64,000 bases of DNA from Chryseobacterium taklimakanense (lineage in GTDB: Bacteria; Bacteroidota; Bacteroidia; Flavobacteriales; Weeksellaceae): assembly GCF_900187185.1 (NCBI RefSeq), contig NZ_LT906465.1, forward strand, positions 372,001-436,000, in the 5' to 3' direction. Every line of letters starts with the position of its first letter. Within the stretch, counting starts at the first letter, position 1. Under the pieces are notes generated by a model, which was not told the origin of the DNA, searched no databases, and saw nothing but the letters and a program-made list of their open reading frames with translations. A program made the position numbers and the translations under genes. Shown here piece after piece: positions 25,888-35,738 of this stretch.

Positions 25888-26791
25888 TAGTGCAACATGC
25901 CGGCGAATTACAAAAGTAGCTATTGAATACAATGGCAATGATAAAGGAACTGCGGAACGGGTATATCAGAATAACCTGATGAGCCGAGATCCAGCACTTC
26001 AATTCAAGGAAATGAAAGCCGTAGCCGACCGAAACAAAAATGTCAAGAACTGGGCTTTGACCGGATATATTTCTCCAGAGAAATCCATTGGAGACAAACT
26101 CACCAATCAGCAACTGACCGAAATCGCATTAAAAGCGCTGAAAAAAATCGGCGTGACAGAGGACAATCAGATGGCATTGGATATTCATTCTTCTACGAAG
26201 CAAAAACATATTCATTTCATCGTGAACAGAGTAAATACAGACGGAATCAATACCATCAAAGCGCACAAGGTTGGTGAAAACTTTGGAAAAGCTGTTCGGG
26301 AAGTCTGCAATGAATTTAATCTTAAAACGGATATAGAAATCGGGAAAGAGAAGAAACAGCAGATGTTTAAAGCATTGAATTTTTGTCTTCAAAAATCAAA
26401 AAATTTTGAAGAATTACTTGAGAATATGAAAAGACTTGGTTACCGTGAAACGCTTTCTCAGAACGTTAAAGCTGGAATTTCAGGAATGCGGATTGTGAAG
26501 TTTGCAGACATCAATCATCAAACTGAACGCGAATATAAGCCAGGATACAAACTTTCAGAAATCACAAACAAACTCAAGATAAAGGACATTAAACTGAAAC
26601 TTGCGGAAAACTTTGAGAAGTCACGGAGTTTCAGTCCGAATGCAGACGGTGATTTTCAAAATGTCGAATCGAAGAAATCGCCTTCTGCTCTAAAACAGAT
26701 TGAAAATATGATCGAAGAATTTATGAAGCCTACCTACACCGCAGCACCCGACGATGAATTATTAAAAAAGAAAAAACGCAAATTAAGATAA
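25880..26791 (+). CDS. Relaxase / mobilization nuclease
   Basis: Start is ATG 25880, preceded by AAGGA; a TTG at 25859 would add seven residues. The 303-residue protein holds the three-His metal motif HSSTKQKHIHFIVNRV (His103, 110, 112) and an N-terminal conserved helix region of MOBP-type Bacteroidota relaxases. It should nick oriT and lead the strand into a recipient. It is short for a relaxase and carries no helicase or primase domain, so it depends on other proteins of the element. The C-terminus is basic (LLKKKKRKLR). Confidence 0.85.
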   Translation: MNNSATCRRITKVAIEYNGNDKGTAERVYQNNLMSRDPALQFKEMKAVADRNKNVKNWALTGYISPEKSIGDKLTNQQLTEIALKALKKIGVTEDNQMALDIHSSTKQKHIHFIVNRVNTDGINTIKAHKVGENFGKAVREVCNEFNLKTDIEIGKEKKQQMFKALNFCLQKSKNFEELLENMKRLGYRETLSQNVKAGISGMRIVKFADINHQTEREYKPGYKLSEITNKLKIKDIKLKLAENFEKSRSFSPNADGDFQNVESKKSPSALKQIENMIEEFMKPTYTAAPDDELLKKKKRKLR

Positions 26792-26792
26792 A

Positions 26793-27347
26793 ATGGAAAA
26801 TCAAAATACCCCACAAAATGATGGATTTGAATTATTGAGAAAGGTAATTGAATCAAACAATGAAAATATTTCACAAACTAAGCTTTATGTAAGACAACAA
26901 ACTGAGACCAACGGATTTCTAAAAGATTTATGTGCACAAATGAAAGGAATGGCAACAGTTATACAGAAATCTGTCAATACACTTCCAAATAGTATTACAC
27001 TTGTTAACTCTCCAGAGACTCAGGAATCTATCGATAGCTTAAAAGAGTTGCTTCAAAAGAAAACACTTCGCGAATTTTTCGCTTTAATTATGACGGGTCT
27101 TTCGTTATTGACAATCATTGTTGTTTCTTTTTTAACAAAACAATGGTATTCAGAAAGCATTCGCACCAGAACGGAAATTCGGCAGGAAATCTTGGACGAA
27201 ATCAAAAATGATGGAAAATCTATTTACAAAATTCAAGATTATGAACAACTACAGCACAATACGGAAATGATGAACAAATGGATGGATTCTTATCCGAAAG
27301 AAGGAAAAGAGTTTATAAAATTTAAGAAAGGCTATGAAAGCAGGTGA
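26793..27347 (+). CDS. Single-helix membrane protein of the mobilization region
   Basis: The 184-residue protein starts 1 bp after the relaxase stop. Residues 1-90 are polar and coiled-coil-like, 95-115 form one membrane helix (FFALIMTGLSLLTIIVVSFL), and the rest is a charged tail. Similar small membrane proteins accompany Bacteroidota mobilization genes, but no activity is known to me. Confidence 0.6.
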   Translation: MENQNTPQNDGFELLRKVIESNNENISQTKLYVRQQTETNGFLKDLCAQMKGMATVIQKSVNTLPNSITLVNSPETQESIDSLKELLQKKTLREFFALIMTGLSLLTIIVVSFLTKQWYSESIRTRTEIRQEILDEIKNDGKSIYKIQDYEQLQHNTEMMNKWMDSYPKEGKEFIKFKKGYESR

Positions 27348-27365
27348 GATTATAGAATAAAAGTG

Positions 27366-27387
27366 TATATTTGGACAAGATTTGTCC
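27366..27387 (+). promoter_or_regulatory. Promoter and operator of the restriction-modification operon
   Basis: TATATTTG (27366-27373) fits TAnnTTTG. It is directly followed by the palindrome GGACAAGATTTGTCC (27373-27387), which spans the expected transcription start. This is the layout of an autoregulated controller gene: dimer binding would block RNA polymerase. Confidence 0.6.
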
Positions 27388-27421
27388 TGAAAATATTTTC
27401 AAGAAATAATATTTTAGAAAA

Positions 27422-27751
27422 ATGAAAAAATCATTTGGAGAACTTATCCGTGAATACAGGGAAAATGCGGGATTACCTTTGAGAAAGGTTGCAGCTCATA
27501 TTGATATAGATACTTCTACTTTGAGTAAAATAGAACGTGGTGAGCGTTCAGCAAATAAAGATATGATACCCGCTTTAGCAGAAATTTTAGCAGTATCTGA
27601 ACACGATTTAACACTTAGTCTGTTAAGTGATAATGTCGTTGAATCTTTAATTTCTGAGGAAAACACCTCTGAAATTCTAAAAGTTGCAGAAGAAAAAATA
27701 AAATATTACAGAAGTAAGAATTATCAACAAGGAAAACTTAGTTTCGAATGA
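27422..27751 (+). CDS. XRE-family controller protein of the R-M system
   Basis: The 109-residue protein has an XRE helix-turn-helix (LIREYRENAGLPLRKVAAHI, then DTSTLSKIERGERSANKD, about 7-45). It overlaps the restriction gene as ATGA and has a palindrome at its promoter, as expected of a C protein that delays or limits nuclease expression when the element enters a new host. The role is inferred from family and position. Confidence 0.8.
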   Translation: MKKSFGELIREYRENAGLPLRKVAAHIDIDTSTLSKIERGERSANKDMIPALAEILAVSEHDLTLSLLSDNVVESLISEENTSEILKVAEEKIKYYRSKNYQQGKLSFE

Positions 27752-30720
27752 CAATTTTAAAAGATTTAATAAGAAGATTTGAAACTGAGCGTGAGCGTTT
27801 TACCTCTCCTTCTTATAATGAAACCCAACTCAGAACGGATTTCTTAGATCCTTTCTTTACTTTGCTGGGTTGGGACATTACAAACGCACAAGGCAAACCA
27901 ACTAATGAGAGAGAAGTTTTAGTTGAAGAGGGTTTGAGGGGGGATGTTAATGAAAATACCAAGAAACCGGACTACACTTTTAGGCTTTTTGCGGATAGAA
28001 AATTTTTTGTTGAAGCCAAAAAACCTTTTGTGAAAATTGAAAATGATCCACAGCCAGCAAAGCAAGTTAGACGATATGGGTTTACTGCAAAATTGAAAAT
28101 TTCTGTACTTACAAACTTTGAATATTTAGCAATTTATGATTGTTCTGAACCTGTAAAGAATGATGATATTGTTACGAAACGAAGAGTAAAATTATATCAT
28201 TATTTAGACTATGTCGAGAAATTTGAAGAAATAAAGTCTCTGATTGGTAAAGAATCAGTGTATTCAGGGAATTTCGACGAAAATTGGGATGACATTGAAA
28301 TTCAAATCCAAAGGTATAACATTGATAATCTATTTTTAGAACAGATTAATGAATGGCGTTTATTACTGGGAAGCGAAATTCTAACGCGAAATCCTGAAAT
28401 TGACGAGTTTCAACTGAACGATATTGTTCAAAGTTATATCAATAGTATTGTTTTTCTACGAGTTTGTGAAGATCGAAATCTAGAAGTTTATAAAACACTT
28501 CTTGCATTAGCAGAAAGTGAAAATTTTAATGCATTAATTGAAAAATTCAGGTTGGCTGATTTAAAATATAATGCAGGGCTATTCTCTCAACCACTAAGCA
28601 ATGAAATTATTTCAGATGACAGCTCGGTGTTTTGGCGAATTATTAAGCAGCTTTACTTTCCGGCTAGTTCGTATTCGTTTGCAGTATTTTCTTCTGATAT
28701 TTTAGGTCAAATATATGAGATTTTTCTTGGTGAACAATTAAAAATTGAAAATAGCCACGTTGTCTTAAAAAAGAAACCTGAAATTGAAGACCGGGATGTT
28801 GTAACGACTCCTACTTTTATTGTGCGAGATATACTTGGTGAAACCGTCAAGCAATATTGTGTTGGAAAAACAGCTGATGAGATTCTAAATTCAAAATTTG
28901 CTGATATCGCTTGTGGTTCTGGAGCATTCCTACTCGAAACATACCAGTTGTTGCAAGATATTTTGGTTGACTATTTTATTGAGCACAATCAGGCACAACT
29001 CATTCAGACCGGGATAAACAATTACAAGCTAAAGTTTGAAACCAAAAAACAGATTCTTTTACAATGTATTTTTGGTATTGATAAAGATTTTAATGCTGTT
29101 GAAGCGTGCAAATTTGGATTGCTTCTAAAGCTTTTGGAAGATGAAAATAACGAGAGCATTTCTCACCCTGCCCTACCAAGTTTAGATAATAATATTCATT
29201 ATGGAAATAGCTTGGTAGAACCCTCACAAACCAATAATGAAAATCATGAATCAATAAACCCATTTAATTTTGGTGAAATCAAATTTGATGTTATTGTAGG
29301 AAATCCGCCTTACATGGCAACTGAACATATAAAGCGATTTACTCCATTGGAGCATCCTTTATACAAAAAATTGTTTCAGTCTGCATATATGCAATTTGAC
29401 AAGTATTTTCTTTTTATTGAAAAAGGATTTGAATTATTAAATGATAACGGAATTCTTGGATTTATCATTCCAAGTAAATTTGCTAAAGTAGGAGCCGGAA
29501 AGAATTTGCGTGGCTATCTTTCGGAAAGAAAAGCTGTAGAAAAAATTATCTCTTTCGGTGCAAATCAAGTCTTCAAAGACAAAACAACTTATACTTGCTT
29601 ACTGATTTTGAAAAAGAATCACCTCAATTCTCTGCTTTATCATGAAGTTGAAAATTTAGGCAATTGGAAAGTCAGAAATTACAATGTAAACTACGATGAT
29701 GTTGAATTTTCCGCTTTAAATGAAGATTCGTGGGTATTAATACCGAATCATTTAAAGCAAACGTTCAGAAGCATTTCCTATCAAAGTATAGAACTTGCCG
29801 ATTTAATTGGGAACGACAATATTTTTAATGGAATACAAACTAGTAAAAATGATATTTACGTTCAAGTTGCAACAAGAGAAGATGAAAATTATTTTTATTT
29901 TAATCATGATAATGTTGAGTGGAGCGTTGAAAAAGATTTAACCAGACCTTATTTCAAAACATCAAACGGAACCGACAATCTAAATACCTACAGAAAACTA
30001 AAACCAAATTCATTTGTTATCTACCCTTATATCAATGATAATGGTTCAATAAGATTCGTGGACATTAATGTATTACAGCAAAATTATCCGCAAACTCTCA
30101 GATTCTTGGGCAACTATAAATCAGCACTGGAAAAGAGAGATATTAAGCCTATTCCTGAAACACCCGATGAATGGTATCGTTACGGAAGACACCAAAGTTT
30201 AGAAAAGTGTGATGTTCCTGCAAAACTGGTCGTTGGTGTCTTGTCACAAGGAGATAAATACGCAATAGATACAAGCCATACATTTATTTCGTCTGGTGGA
30301 ACCGCAGGATATTGCATGATTACGCTGCCTGAAAACAGTCCTTATTCAATCTATTACATACAGGCACTATTGAACTCTAAATATTCGGAATGGTTTGCAT
30401 CTCTTTATGGCGAAGTGTTCAGAGGTGGCTTCATCGCAAGAGGAACAAAAGTTATTAAAAAACTTCCGATAAGAAAGATAGATTTCAGAAACAATGATGA
30501 GCACATTCTTCATGATCGAATTGCTGCTGCTCAGCAGAGTTTAATTGACTTGCAGGAGAATATTGACAATTCACTAAATAACAATAGACGTTTAGTCCCA
30601 TTAAAAAGACAGTTTTCACAACAGAAAAGTGAATTGAATCAATTATTAAAACAATTGTATAATCTGGGCGAAGACGACAATCTCATCCCTAAAATAAATG
30701 AAAGTTATGGTACTGATTAA
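27748..30720 (+). CDS. Type IIG-like restriction-modification enzyme
   Basis: This is a 990-residue multidomain protein. The N-terminus (about 1-170) has a PD-(D/E)xK nuclease pattern: KPDYTF (Asp75) and FFVEAKKP (Glu89-Ala-Lys91). The centre is an N6-adenine methyltransferase with SAM motif ADIACGSGAFL (about 385-395) and catalytic NPPY (about 519-522). The C-terminal part resembles TaqI-type specificity domains and ends in a coiled coil. One polypeptide would cut and methylate at its own site. The start overlaps the controller's stop and the end overlaps the next methylase by 23 bp. Confidence 0.85.
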   Translation: MTILKDLIRRFETERERFTSPSYNETQLRTDFLDPFFTLLGWDITNAQGKPTNEREVLVEEGLRGDVNENTKKPDYTFRLFADRKFFVEAKKPFVKIENDPQPAKQVRRYGFTAKLKISVLTNFEYLAIYDCSEPVKNDDIVTKRRVKLYHYLDYVEKFEEIKSLIGKESVYSGNFDENWDDIEIQIQRYNIDNLFLEQINEWRLLLGSEILTRNPEIDEFQLNDIVQSYINSIVFLRVCEDRNLEVYKTLLALAESENFNALIEKFRLADLKYNAGLFSQPLSNEIISDDSSVFWRIIKQLYFPASSYSFAVFSSDILGQIYEIFLGEQLKIENSHVVLKKKPEIEDRDVVTTPTFIVRDILGETVKQYCVGKTADEILNSKFADIACGSGAFLLETYQLLQDILVDYFIEHNQAQLIQTGINNYKLKFETKKQILLQCIFGIDKDFNAVEACKFGLLLKLLEDENNESISHPALPSLDNNIHYGNSLVEPSQTNNENHESINPFNFGEIKFDVIVGNPPYMATEHIKRFTPLEHPLYKKLFQSAYMQFDKYFLFIEKGFELLNDNGILGFIIPSKFAKVGAGKNLRGYLSERKAVEKIISFGANQVFKDKTTYTCLLILKKNHLNSLLYHEVENLGNWKVRNYNVNYDDVEFSALNEDSWVLIPNHLKQTFRSISYQSIELADLIGNDNIFNGIQTSKNDIYVQVATREDENYFYFNHDNVEWSVEKDLTRPYFKTSNGTDNLNTYRKLKPNSFVIYPYINDNGSIRFVDINVLQQNYPQTLRFLGNYKSALEKRDIKPIPETPDEWYRYGRHQSLEKCDVPAKLVVGVLSQGDKYAIDTSHTFISSGGTAGYCMITLPENSPYSIYYIQALLNSKYSEWFASLYGEVFRGGFIARGTKVIKKLPIRKIDFRNNDEHILHDRIAAAQQSLIDLQENIDNSLNNNRRLVPLKRQFSQQKSELNQLLKQLYNLGEDDNLIPKINESYGTD

Positions 30721-32311
30721 TGAAGCAAGTAAAGAAAAACTACGTGGAGGTTTTTACACACCGAAAGACATCGCTGATTTTATGTTGAGATGGGCCATTA
30801 ACGGCAATAAAAATTTTGATATACTTGAACCTAGTTGTGGTGATGGTGTTTTTCTGCGCATAATGAAAGAAAAACAGATTCCTTTTAATTCAGTTACAGC
30901 CATTGAATTTGACCAGGTTGAGTATGAGAAAGCAGCAGAAATTGGTTTAGAAAATTCAGTTTTGATAAACGATGATTTTCATAATTATTGTTTGACAACT
31001 CAGGATAAATTTGATTTGATTATCGGTAATCCTCCATACATTCGATACCAGTATTTCAGCAAAGAACAACAAATTCTTGCAGAACGAATATTCAAAAAAT
31101 CAAAACTCAAATATTCAAAACTTACAAATGCTTGGGTTTCATTTGTTGTTGGTTCTAGTCAATTGTTAAAAGACAAAGGAAAAATTGCTTTTGTTTTGCC
31201 TGCAGAAGTTTTGCAGGTGTCGTACGCACAACAATTAAGAGAGTTTTTAGCACACTTCTACAATAAAATCAATATTGTCTCCTTTGAAAAATTAGTGTTT
31301 CCTGAAATTCAACAAGAAGTAGTTTTACTTCTATGTGAAAAAGATGACACAAATTCACATAAAATTGAACATCTTGAACTTAGAGATGCCGATGGATTAA
31401 GAGATTTGGATATTTCAAAACTTAAGAACCCTCAAAAAACGATTGATTTCAAATCGAATAAATGGACTTTTTATTTCCTGGAGCAGGAGGAGATAGATTT
31501 TTTAGAAAACCTTCAAGAATTAAAAACTGTCCCGAAATTAGGAAAATACGCGGATGTTGAAGTTGGTATTACAACCGGATCCAATCCATTTTTTACCGTT
31601 CCGCTTTCAACTGTCCAATTCTACAGTTTGGAAAAATATGCAAAACCGTTAGTGGGAAGAAGCGTTCAAGTTCCAAGTTTAATTTTCACTGAAGAAGATT
31701 GGAAAAAAAACAGAGACAGCCAAGCTCGAACACATTTACTAACCTTTCCGAAAATGAGTGAACTTAATGGTTCACTTGGCGCAAGAGATTATTTGGATTA
31801 TGGTGTGGAACAAGGGATTAATCAAGGATATAAATGTGGAATCCGTGACGAATGGCAAATCATCCCTTCGCTTAAGATTTCTGATGCGTTATTCATCAGG
31901 AGAAATCACCTGTATCCAAAACTCATAATTAATCGAGCCAATGCTTATACGACCGATACGATGCATCGTGTAAATATCAAGAAAAATGTAAATCTAAGTG
32001 CTTTTATTGCGAGTTATTACAATTCGTTATCGTTTGCCTTTGCAGAAATTTCTGGAAGAAGTCATGGCGGTGGTGTTTTAGAGCTGATGCCGAGCGAAGT
32101 AGAAAATATTTTCCTGCCATATCATAAATCAAATGAAGAACTAATTGATACAATAGATACCATGATTCGTGCAAATGAAAGTATTGAAACAATACTCGAA
32201 ATCACAAACAAAAAAATCTTGATAGACAATTATGGTTTTTCCCAAAATGAGGTTGAGAAGGCAGATAGGATTTGGAAGAAATTGTCGAACAGGAGGTTGA
32301 ATAGAAACTGA
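30698..32311 (+). CDS. Adenine-specific DNA methyltransferase
   Basis: The 537-residue protein has SAM motif EPSCGDG (44-50), catalytic NPPY (111-114) and a C-terminal target-recognition half, so it resembles Eco57I/TaqI-type N6-adenine methylases. ATG 30698 lies inside the preceding gene; ATG 30707 is an alternative. It may methylate the strand the large enzyme does not, protecting the host. It has no nuclease motif of its own. CBASS genes follow 35 bp later on the same strand. Confidence 0.85.
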   Translation: MKVMVLINEASKEKLRGGFYTPKDIADFMLRWAINGNKNFDILEPSCGDGVFLRIMKEKQIPFNSVTAIEFDQVEYEKAAEIGLENSVLINDDFHNYCLTTQDKFDLIIGNPPYIRYQYFSKEQQILAERIFKKSKLKYSKLTNAWVSFVVGSSQLLKDKGKIAFVLPAEVLQVSYAQQLREFLAHFYNKINIVSFEKLVFPEIQQEVVLLLCEKDDTNSHKIEHLELRDADGLRDLDISKLKNPQKTIDFKSNKWTFYFLEQEEIDFLENLQELKTVPKLGKYADVEVGITTGSNPFFTVPLSTVQFYSLEKYAKPLVGRSVQVPSLIFTEEDWKKNRDSQARTHLLTFPKMSELNGSLGARDYLDYGVEQGINQGYKCGIRDEWQIIPSLKISDALFIRRNHLYPKLIINRANAYTTDTMHRVNIKKNVNLSAFIASYYNSLSFAFAEISGRSHGGGVLELMPSEVENIFLPYHKSNEELIDTIDTMIRANESIETILEITNKKILIDNYGFSQNEVEKADRIWKKLSNRRLNRN

Positions 32312-32346
32312 GTCGAAATAAAAAAATTCTAATTAAGACTTTTATT

Positions 32347-32970
32347 ATGGATTTCTCTTTAAGATATTACAAAACAGAAACGCTAATTTCATTTTTAGTG
32401 ATTTTAGTTGTTGGGATTAGCTCAAATATTCCAATAGTAGAAGGCTTTTTAATAAAACATAACTTATCTTTTATATCACTACCTTCTATTACATTATTGA
32501 TTAGCCTTATATTTTTAACAATGGAAAAATGGCTTCATTTATGCCCCCCAATTTGGAAGTACTTTATGAAAGTACCTTATATTGGTGGAAAGTATAAAGG
32601 TAAAATTAATTTTGTATTTATTGACTCAAAGGGAACAGAAAATGCCGGAGAAAAGGTGTGTGAAATGAATATTTATCAAACTCCCTCAAAAATTAAAATA
32701 TCTTCAAAATTTTATTATGAAAAGGATGACGAAAAAGAAAAACAAACTACCTACTCAGAAAGTTATGTCGAGCTATTGCAAGAAATAGCCAATTTAACAT
32801 ATTTACATTTTGCTTATGAAAATGGTGGTGTTACTATAAATAATGAGGTGCCAAAAGCAACAGGTTTTAATACTCTGAAGTACGATAAAGAAGAAAAATC
32901 TTTACAAGGTGAATATTTTTCGCAAAGGGTTGCTTCAAGAAATGGGAATATATACGTAAAAAAAATATAA
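32347..32970 (+). CDS. cap15: CBASS effector, Cap15-like (two helices plus beta barrel)
   Basis: The 207-residue protein has two N-terminal membrane helices (about 13-30 and 43-60), then a strand-rich soluble domain (from YIGGKYKGKINFVF on), the build of Cap15. In that family the barrel binds a cyclic dinucleotide and the helices cluster to disrupt the inner membrane. It is the first gene of a four-gene set with a CD-NTase, Cap2 and Cap3, which strongly supports the call. No enzymatic motif is present, as expected. Confidence 0.82.
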   Translation: MDFSLRYYKTETLISFLVILVVGISSNIPIVEGFLIKHNLSFISLPSITLLISLIFLTMEKWLHLCPPIWKYFMKVPYIGGKYKGKINFVFIDSKGTENAGEKVCEMNIYQTPSKIKISSKFYYEKDDEKEKQTTYSESYVELLQEIANLTYLHFAYENGGVTINNEVPKATGFNTLKYDKEEKSLQGEYFSQRVASRNGNIYVKKI

Positions 32971-32974
32971 TAAA

Positions 32975-33967
32975 ATGGCTAATAATCATGAACAATTTAT
33001 TGCTTTTAATGATGCAATCAAATTAAACGACACTAAAAAAGAAGAATTAAGAGAAAATAGAGACGCTTTAAGAAAAAAAATAGAAAAGTATTTTAACGAT
33101 AATCTCCCCAATGAAACCAAGCCAGGTTTTCATGCACAGGGTTCATTTATGATGTTTACTACTGTAAATCCCATTCCAATAATTACTGAGAATGAAGATG
33201 GGGATACCATAACGCTACGCCCTTATGATTTAGATGATGGCATTTATTTCATAGATAAGCTAGAGAATAAAAAAGAATCTAAAATTTATAGGAATTGGAT
33301 TTATGATGCGGTAAAATGCCACACTTCAAAAGGCGCTGAAAAGAAAGCTTCTTGTATTAGAGTGAATTATGCTGATGGACATAATATTGATTTACCAATA
33401 TATTTTGAAGAGAAAGATAAAAAAGATGTTATTCCAGAACTAGCTCAAAAAAGTGGCTATATAGAAAGTGACCCAATTGAATTTTTAACATGGTTTAACG
33501 ATTTGGCAGATGAACAGTTAAGGAGAATTGTAAGATATTTTAAAGCATGGAGGGATAAGCAAATGCAAGATTCAGATATAACTCTACCACCTGGAATAAT
33601 TTTGACAATTCTAGTGTCTAATAATTATGTAAAAAATGATAGAGATGATATTTCATTGCAAGAGACTTTACAAAAAATTAAAAATGAACTAGATATTAAC
33701 TATGTTTGTTATAGACCAACAACCAAGAAGGATGAAGAGCTTTTAAAAGATTATGATAAAACTCATTTTTTAGATAGATTGTCAAAATTTATAGAATCTG
33801 CAAATGAGGCTGTAAATCATTCTAGTCAAAAAGAAGCTTGTAAAAAATGGCAAAAACACTTGGGTGAAAGGTTTTCTTGCTCAAATATTAAAGAAGAAAA
33901 TGAATCAAATGAAGCTAAATCTTTTAGCAGTCCTGCTATTATAAATAAAAATGCTGAAAGTGCATAA
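32975..33967 (+). CDS. CBASS CD-NTase (cyclic nucleotide synthase)
   Basis: The 330-residue protein has the nucleotidyltransferase GS motif in HAQGSFMMFTTV (Gly56, Ser57), metal ligands DLD (Asp85, Asp87) and a third acid in HNIDLPIYF (Asp139). On phage infection it would make the signal that activates the effector 4 bp upstream. The nucleotide product cannot be read from sequence. The C-terminus ends NKNAESA, a flexible tail whose last residue is the expected substrate for conjugation by Cap2. The end overlaps the cap2 start by 17 bp. Confidence 0.9.
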   Translation: MANNHEQFIAFNDAIKLNDTKKEELRENRDALRKKIEKYFNDNLPNETKPGFHAQGSFMMFTTVNPIPIITENEDGDTITLRPYDLDDGIYFIDKLENKKESKIYRNWIYDAVKCHTSKGAEKKASCIRVNYADGHNIDLPIYFEEKDKKDVIPELAQKSGYIESDPIEFLTWFNDLADEQLRRIVRYFKAWRDKQMQDSDITLPPGIILTILVSNNYVKNDRDDISLQETLQKIKNELDINYVCYRPTTKKDEELLKDYDKTHFLDRLSKFIESANEAVNHSSQKEACKKWQKHLGERFSCSNIKEENESNEAKSFSSPAIINKNAESA

Positions 33968-35738
33968 TTTGAAATATGATGAATTAATAAAAGAATGTAG
34001 TTCTCAATTTTTAACACTCAACAGAGACTACAAATTATCTTACCCTTTAAGTTCAGAAATTGAATTTTTAAAGGGTAATAATTTTGTTGAAATTTGGAAA
34101 GTTGAAACTGGATTGTATGATGAAGAAAATTATAAATGGCTGGTTGAAGATTTAGTTTTATATATCGGTTTCACGTCAGATTTCCCAAATAAAGTTCCTA
34201 AAGTTTTTGTAGATAAGAATAATCTCAAAAATGTAGGCATAATACCACATTTGACGATAAAAACCCTTGATATTTGCTTATTTGACAATTATGTAACTAC
34301 TAACAAAAATAACCCAACAGGAATTATCACTGAAACTATTGATAGAACAGTAGAAACTTTGATTAAAGGAATAAAAAAAGAAAATTTAGATGAATTTGAA
34401 AACGAATTTACTGCATATTGGGTAGCAGAGAACAAGATCATTTTAAAACGAGCTTTCTTTTATATCATCAATGAATACCCTACTGATAAAAATTTTCTAA
34501 ATGCTTTGGTTTATGAAAATGGTAAAATAGTAAATTATATAATATTCAACAGCAGTGAAAATCTAATTTCAGATTATAAGCAATATTTAGAAAATAATAA
34601 TATTTCTTATCAAGAAGTGGAATTATTCTATTTACAAGAAATTCCTAAAATAAAATATCCACCTTACGAGTACACCTACAAAGAAAGCTTAGAATTGTTA
34701 CCTCAGGATAAACAGGCTGAATTTAAAGCTTATTTTAATAAAAATGATTCCCAAAAAATAGTATTATTTTCAAAAACAATTAAAAATAAGAAAATTCTAT
34801 CCGGCTGGCTTTACAAAAGTTTTAACAAAAAAGATATTAAAGGATTTAGGCCGAATAAATTGAACGATTTTCTTATTGCGTTCTCAAACAACTTTCCGGA
34901 ACACAAAGAAATTATTAGAAAATTTAATGTAGAAGATGTTAGTGAGGAAAGATTGAATAATAGAACTGCCGGTGAGTTACAAGTAATTCGAAAGCATAAA
35001 TTTTTAATTGCCGGACTTGGGAGTGTTGGTAGTTATTTGGTTAGCCGTCTAAATTCCATTAATTTTCCAAACTTTACTTTAATTGATTATGATGCATTAG
35101 AGGTTACAAATATTGGAAGACAATTATTAGGATTTCACGATGTAAATTCATATAAAACAGACTGTATTGCAAAGTTTCTAACTAATAAAAATCCTTCACA
35201 AAATATTGATATTTTAAGAAGTTCATTTATAGATATTTTTAAACATAATTCGGAAATTTATAATGGACAAGATTTCATATTTCTATGCACTGGCGAAACA
35301 AATTTGGAATTAGAATTATTGGAAGAACTAAGGAATGGAAATATTAAGAAACCTATTTTCAGAATTTGGTTAGAACCATTTCTTTTAGGAGGACACTTTA
35401 TTTATATGTCCCCTGATAATTTATTTGATGCCGATAGTTTATATACTGATAATCATAAATTTAAACATTCTATTATCAAAAATTCTGAGTACGAAAATAG
35501 AAGAGATTTATTCATACAAAAAGAAATTGGATGTCAGAGTGTATTTTCTCCCTACTCGTCTAGTCACTTAGAGTTGTTCATTTCGGCAATTTATCCAGAG
35601 ATATTTAAAATAATTCAGAGTAGCAAAAATAAAAGTTTAGTTGTTTCTTGGACAGGAGATTTGGATTTTGCTAAAACGATAAATATTGAAGTTAATGACA
35701 ATCTAAAAAGCTTTGAAATAACTAAACATTTAATATGA
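33951..35738 (+). CDS. cap2: CBASS Cap2, fused E2-E1 conjugation enzyme
   Basis: The 595-residue protein has an N-terminal E2-like domain (about 1-160; active Cys candidate Cys109 in TLDICLFDN), a linker domain, and a ThiF/E1-like adenylation domain with nucleotide loop GLGSVGS (355-361), DYDALEVTNIGRQ and a catalytic Cys candidate Cys528 in EIGCQSVFSPYS. In type II CBASS it joins the CD-NTase C-terminus to a target, priming signal synthesis. It overlaps both neighbours, so the operon is tightly coupled. Confidence 0.92.
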   Translation: MLKVHNLKYDELIKECSSQFLTLNRDYKLSYPLSSEIEFLKGNNFVEIWKVETGLYDEENYKWLVEDLVLYIGFTSDFPNKVPKVFVDKNNLKNVGIIPHLTIKTLDICLFDNYVTTNKNNPTGIITETIDRTVETLIKGIKKENLDEFENEFTAYWVAENKIILKRAFFYIINEYPTDKNFLNALVYENGKIVNYIIFNSSENLISDYKQYLENNNISYQEVELFYLQEIPKIKYPPYEYTYKESLELLPQDKQAEFKAYFNKNDSQKIVLFSKTIKNKKILSGWLYKSFNKKDIKGFRPNKLNDFLIAFSNNFPEHKEIIRKFNVEDVSEERLNNRTAGELQVIRKHKFLIAGLGSVGSYLVSRLNSINFPNFTLIDYDALEVTNIGRQLLGFHDVNSYKTDCIAKFLTNKNPSQNIDILRSSFIDIFKHNSEIYNGQDFIFLCTGETNLELELLEELRNGNIKKPIFRIWLEPFLLGGHFIYMSPDNLFDADSLYTDNHKFKHSIIKNSEYENRRDLFIQKEIGCQSVFSPYSSSHLELFISAIYPEIFKIIQSSKNKSLVVSWTGDLDFAKTINIEVNDNLKSFEITKHLI

